Shown here: positions 6,551-9,106 of the stretch, piece after piece
Position numbering within the stretch: position 1 is the first letter of the stretch
Layout of the letters: each line of letters opens with the position of its first letter
From: Bacillota bacterium
GTDB lineage: Bacteria > Bacillota > Clostridia > Oscillospirales > Ruminococcaceae
Length of the DNA: 9,106 nucleotides
Reading direction: 5' to 3'
Assembly: GCA_023456995.1 (NCBI GenBank)
Contig: JAEWNU010000270.1
Location: 1-9,106, forward strand
Position numbers and translations under genes: made by a program
Notes under the pieces: generated by a model
What the model was told of the DNA's origin: nothing
Seen by the model: the letters and a program-made list of their open reading frames with translations, nothing else
The model's database searches: none

Positions 6551-6640
6551 AGCTGTAAATCATTATCAAGGAGGTGACTGGCACAACTAAATTAACCAAA
6601 TAATATGAGGGGTGATGTCTGAAAAAGAATAAGCGAAAAA

Positions 6641-6803
6641 AGCGCCAGTTCCGTCAAAACAGGGCGGAAGACGAGGAGAGAGGCTATCGAAAATTCGGCG
6701 GATGCTTCTCCGTTCCCTTCCTTGGGAATGTCAGGCAGGCGGCAAAAACGCGGGGTAACCTGCGCGACAAATCCGGCTGCACAAGGACTGAAAATTTGAC
6801 ATC
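6641..6803 (+). ncRNA. glmS ribozyme (self-cleaving, GlcN6P-responsive leader)
   Basis: The glmS leader carries a catalytic RNA that cuts itself with glucosamine-6-phosphate as cofactor, so the enzyme's product lowers its own mRNA. The conserved opening AGCGCCAG is at 6641-6648, placing cleavage between A6641 and G6642. The P1 hairpin is TTCCG (6649-6653) with CGGAA (6665-6669). The conserved core TCGAAAATTCGGCGGATGC is at 6687-6705, flanked by GGAGA (6675-6679) and TCTCC (6707-6711) as P2. GGCG in the core can pair with CGCC near the cut site. The second conserved block, GGGGTAACCTGCGCGACAA, is at 6752-6770, with a GCAGG (6735-6739)/CCTGC (6759-6763) helix possible. ATGTCA (6728-6733) can pair with TGACAT (6797-6802), which suggests where the 3' domain closes. 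The 3' limit is approximate. All recognised core elements are present. Confidence 0.95.
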
Positions 6804-6830
6804 TTAATAATTAATATAGGAGTATTTTCT

Positions 6831-8648
6831 ATGTGTGGAATTATAGGATATTCCGGGCACCGCCGCGCCAGCGACGTGCTTATGGATGGGCTAAGTCGTT
6901 TGGAGTACCGCGGGTACGATTCCGCTGGTATTCTCGTGAGTGAAAATAACGCCTTTGTCACCGTTAAGCGTGAGGGTCGGCTGGATAATCTGAAGGCAGC
7001 GCTGACGCAATATACCTTACGCGGCACCTGTGGCATGGGACACACCCGCTGGGCAACGCACGGCGGTCCCACAGACGAAAACGCCCATCCTCACGGCACT
7101 GAGCGCGTCATGTTGGTACATAACGGTATCATTGAAAATTATCTGGCGCTGAAAACTTTGCTGGTAGATCAGGGCTATACCTTTTTGTCGCAGACTGACA
7201 CCGAAATTGCCGCCTGCTATCTCGATTATTGCTATCACGGTGATCCGATAGACGCCATTCGGGAAGCGCTATTAAAAATTGAAGGCGCATACGCCTTTGT
7301 CATCATGTTCTCCGACCACCCCGATACACTGTTTGCTGTGCGTAAAGATGGTCCGCTGATTGCAGCGCCCGGTGATGGTGAAAATTTCCTTGCTTCGGAC
7401 ATCACAGCGGTCATCGGTTATACAAACCGCTATTTTGTTTTAAACGAAGGCGAAATTGCCATGCTAAACCCTGACAGCATTCGCGTTTTTGACCTGGATG
7501 GCAACGAATGCCAAAAAGCCGTGCAAACCGTTAATTGGAGCGTTGACCAGGCCCAGAAGGAAGGCTATGAGCATTTTATGCTCAAGGAAATTCACGAGCA
7601 ACCCGACGCGCTACGCCACACGCTGGCTCCCAGAATTAAAAATGACCTGCCCTGCTTTGCGCATGACCATCTGCCTGAGGGCTTCTTTTCCCGCTTTTCG
7701 CAAATTAAAATTGTGGCCTGCGGCACTGCGATGCACGCCGGTCTCATTGGGCGCAACCTCATCGAAAAACTGGCGCGTGTTCCGGTAGAAGTCGATTTGG
7801 CCAGTGAGTTCCGCTATCGTTCGCCCATCGTTGGCAAGCAGGATCTCGTGATTATCATTTCTCAGTCGGGCGAAACAGCCGACAGTCTTGCAGCCCTGCG
7901 GCTGGCAAAATCGCTGGGCGTCACGACACTGGCAATTGTTAATGTGGCTGGTTCCTCCATCGCTCGCGAGGCGGATCACGTCATACTCACTTATGCCGGT
8001 CCTGAAATTTCTGTGGCAAGTACTAAGGCTTATTCGGTGCAACTTGCTGTTTTATACCTCATCGCGTTTTCTATGGCGGCTGAAAGAGGTAAACTGACAC
8101 AGACAGAGGTTACATCCCTTGTCGCGTCGCTAAGCGCTATCCCCGATGCTGTTCGCAACGTATTCTCATGCCAGACCGCCATTGAGCGTGCTGCTGAGGG
8201 CTTTGAAAGAAGTGAAGATCTGTTCTTTCTTGGCCGCGGGCTGGATTGGGCGCTGGCCTGTGAAGGCTCGTTAAAGCTTAAGGAGATTTCGTATATCCAC
8301 TGTGAAGCTTGCGCGGCTGGCGAACTCAAGCACGGAACCATCTCGCTTGTTACAAATGGCACCCCCGTCATCGCCCTTTGCACGCAGGATAAGCTAATCC
8401 CCAAGATGCTCTCAAACATTAAGGAAGTAAAGGCTAGAGGCGCTGTGGTGACGTTAGTTGCCAAACAGGGCGAATCAGTCTCACAGGATGTAGCCGACAC
8501 ACTCTTGCTGCTTGATGCGCTGGATGACATGTTCATGCCGTTTGTCGCCGTCACGGTTTTGCAGCTGATTGCCTATTACACCGCCCGTTTAAGAGGCTGC
8601 GATATCGACAAACCCCGCAATCTGGCAAAATCGGTAACAGTAGAATAA
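6831..8648 (+). CDS. glmS: Glutamine--fructose-6-phosphate aminotransferase (isomerizing)
   Basis: GlmS makes glucosamine-6-phosphate from fructose-6-phosphate and glutamine, the entry to UDP-GlcNAc and the cell wall. The 605-residue protein is full length. It starts MCGIIGY, with Cys2 exposed as the N-terminal nucleophile once Met is removed. The glutaminase domain has GMGHTRWATHG (68-78), HNGIIENY (97-104) and TDTE (122-125). KEIHEQP (252-258) precedes two SIS domains, the first with ACGTAMHAG (296-304), SQSGETADS (344-352) and STKAY (397-401), the second with LGRGLDWALACEGSLKLKE (467-485) and AAGELKHG (495-502). The C-terminal tail KPRNLAKSVTVE (594-605) is the conserved sugar-site closing segment. 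AGGAG (6818-6822) lies eight bases before the ATG. The upstream glmS ribozyme provides product feedback. No key residue is missing. Confidence 0.99.
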   Translation: MCGIIGYSGHRRASDVLMDGLSRLEYRGYDSAGILVSENNAFVTVKREGRLDNLKAALTQYTLRGTCGMGHTRWATHGGPTDENAHPHGTERVMLVHNGIIENYLALKTLLVDQGYTFLSQTDTEIAACYLDYCYHGDPIDAIREALLKIEGAYAFVIMFSDHPDTLFAVRKDGPLIAAPGDGENFLASDITAVIGYTNRYFVLNEGEIAMLNPDSIRVFDLDGNECQKAVQTVNWSVDQAQKEGYEHFMLKEIHEQPDALRHTLAPRIKNDLPCFAHDHLPEGFFSRFSQIKIVACGTAMHAGLIGRNLIEKLARVPVEVDLASEFRYRSPIVGKQDLVIIISQSGETADSLAALRLAKSLGVTTLAIVNVAGSSIAREADHVILTYAGPEISVASTKAYSVQLAVLYLIAFSMAAERGKLTQTEVTSLVASLSAIPDAVRNVFSCQTAIERAAEGFERSEDLFFLGRGLDWALACEGSLKLKEISYIHCEACAAGELKHGTISLVTNGTPVIALCTQDKLIPKMLSNIKEVKARGAVVTLVAKQGESVSQDVADTLLLLDALDDMFMPFVAVTVLQLIAYYTARLRGCDIDKPRNLAKSVTVE

Positions 8649-8674
8649 AAGCTGATTTTAAAGACACCTGTAAT

Positions 8675-8733
8675 ATGCTCCCCACGAAGTAGACAGTGAT
8701 AATAAACACTGCTACCGAAAGGGGAGCATTTTC
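8675..8733 (+). terminator. Long interrupted hairpin terminator after glmS
   Basis: ATGCTCCCC (8675-8683) pairs perfectly with GGGGAGCAT (8721-8729). After an internal loop, GTAG (8689-8692) and CAGTG (8694-8698), with one bulged A, pair with CACTG (8707-8711) and CTAC (8712-8715) around an eight-base loop. Only TTTT follows, a short run for a terminator. It begins 26 bases after the glmS stop. The right arm also supplies a ribosome binding site for a short frame starting at 8734. Confidence 0.75.
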
Positions 8734-8796
8734 ATGCCACAAAAAGGACTATTACCAATCAAATACCTGAAAATTTTTGAAAACAAGCGCCTTTGA
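8734..8796 (+). other. Short 20-codon frame with good RBS, unrecognised
   Basis: An ATG at 8734 has AGGGGAG (8720-8726) seven bases upstream, ideal for a ribosome binding site. It opens a basic 20-residue frame (starting MPQKGLLPIKY) that stops at TGA 8794-8796. Shifting one frame at about 8792 gives a further 26 codons beginning FELQPLSRNTLS, to TGA at 8870-8872. This could be the frameshifted start of a lost gene, a real small peptide, or chance. I do not recognise either piece. The bases from 8796 to about 8917 hold nothing else I can support. Confidence 0.3.
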
Positions 8797-8917
8797 ACTG
8801 CAACCTTTATCGCGCAATACACTTTCAGTGATTCCTGACAAAAAATACAACGATATCTTCTCAGTTGTGTGAAGATTTATTGATGCACGTGTGCTGTATT
8901 AACATATCTCGCGACTA

Positions 8918-9106
8918 GATTCCGAAAACGGATTTGTAGGTCTTTCTTCCTCCGCAGAGCCGAACAAAAAAATGTTGATGTAATCAACTCGGCTGCAGCT
9001 ACGAGCTTTTCTATCGTCAGAGGCGGTCATCTTGACGCCACCGTACTTGGTACTTGGTGCTTGAAAGTGGACGAGCATAGCAATCTAACCAACTGGATTG
9101 TTCAGA
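8918..9106 (+). pseudogene. Decayed CoA-transferase subunit B fragment (ScoB/CtfB/AtoA-like)
   Basis: Two frames together spell part of the beta subunit of 3-oxoacid or butyrate-acetoacetate CoA-transferase, which moves CoA between acyl groups in ketone-body or fermentative metabolism. In one frame DSENGFVGL (from 8918) matches the catalytic-glutamate segment SENG of the family. In the next frame, from about 8959, NVDVINSA and then [18 protein letters not shown] (8998-9051) and [14 protein letters not shown] (to 9105) match the conserved VNAG, DSATSFAMIRGGHVDVTVLGA and QVDEKGNLANWM segments. The frame change coincides with a seven-A run (8965-8971). Compared with the family, about 14 codons between VNAG and the RGGH block are missing. 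A TACTTGG tandem duplication (9044-9057) adds two odd residues. The N-terminal part upstream is eroded beyond recognition, with stops. The fragment continues past the window edge. Confidence 0.8.

Noticed and set aside
6796..6824. Second promoter directly before glmS (TTGACA at 6796)
   Set aside because: No -10 lies at a proper distance, and the bases are better explained as pairing with ATGTCA in the ribozyme 3' domain.
8675..8729. Insertion-sequence terminal repeat at the hairpin after glmS
   Set aside because: The arms are within 55 bases of each other, no transposase or target duplication is seen, and a terminator position after glmS explains it better.

Overview
The window looks like a chromosomal housekeeping stretch from a spore-forming or spore-lineage Firmicute, most likely a clostridial anaerobe. 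The evidence is a SpoVG gene, a glmS-type self-cleaving ribozyme ahead of glmS, strong AGGAGG-type ribosome binding sites, a murC that stands outside any dcw cluster, and the order rpiR, HI0933-family flavoprotein, cmk. A decayed acetoacetate/butyrate-type CoA-transferase fragment at the right end fits a fermentative organism. The genus cannot be fixed from the sequence alone.

Left part, minus strand (1-3651). Reading leftward, spoVG is followed by a hairpin that looks like an intrinsic terminator. Next comes an unrecognised 137-codon gene whose ribosome binding site lies inside that hairpin. An intergenic stretch of about 120 bases follows, with a near-perfect 25-base direct repeat and an imperfect palindrome. 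Then a clear sigma-A promoter drives a tightly overlapped set: a MurR/RpiR-family regulator, an HI0933/BaiN-like flavoprotein, and cmk (cytidylate kinase, cut by the window edge). The joins are ATGA and TAATG overlaps, so these three genes are probably translationally coupled.

Middle, plus strand (3700-6511). murC is transcribed divergently from spoVG; the two predicted -10 boxes lie six bases apart and the promoters occupy the same DNA. murC ends in a strong terminator. A stand-alone fumarylacetoacetate hydrolase (FAH) family gene follows, with its own promoter and terminator and a clearly lower G+C than murC.

Right part, plus strand (6522-9106). A sigma-A promoter is followed by a leader of about 270 bases holding a complete-looking glmS ribozyme, then full-length glmS and a long interrupted hairpin terminator. 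Beyond it are a 20-codon frame with a good ribosome binding site and then a frameshifted, internally deleted remnant of a CoA-transferase beta subunit that runs off the window.

Functionally, glmS makes glucosamine-6-phosphate, the entry to UDP-GlcNAc, and murC adds the first amino acid to UDP-MurNAc. The RpiR-type regulator carries a SIS domain of the kind that senses phosphosugars, so a cell-wall or amino-sugar theme is plausible but not shown. I found no CRISPR array, prophage, toxin-antitoxin or defence system, tRNA or rRNA, and no strong case for a novel multi-gene system. The most rewarding items are regulatory: two ribosome binding sites embedded in hairpin arms, overlapping divergent promoters, the repeat pair upstream of rpiR, and an open frame running through the ribozyme.
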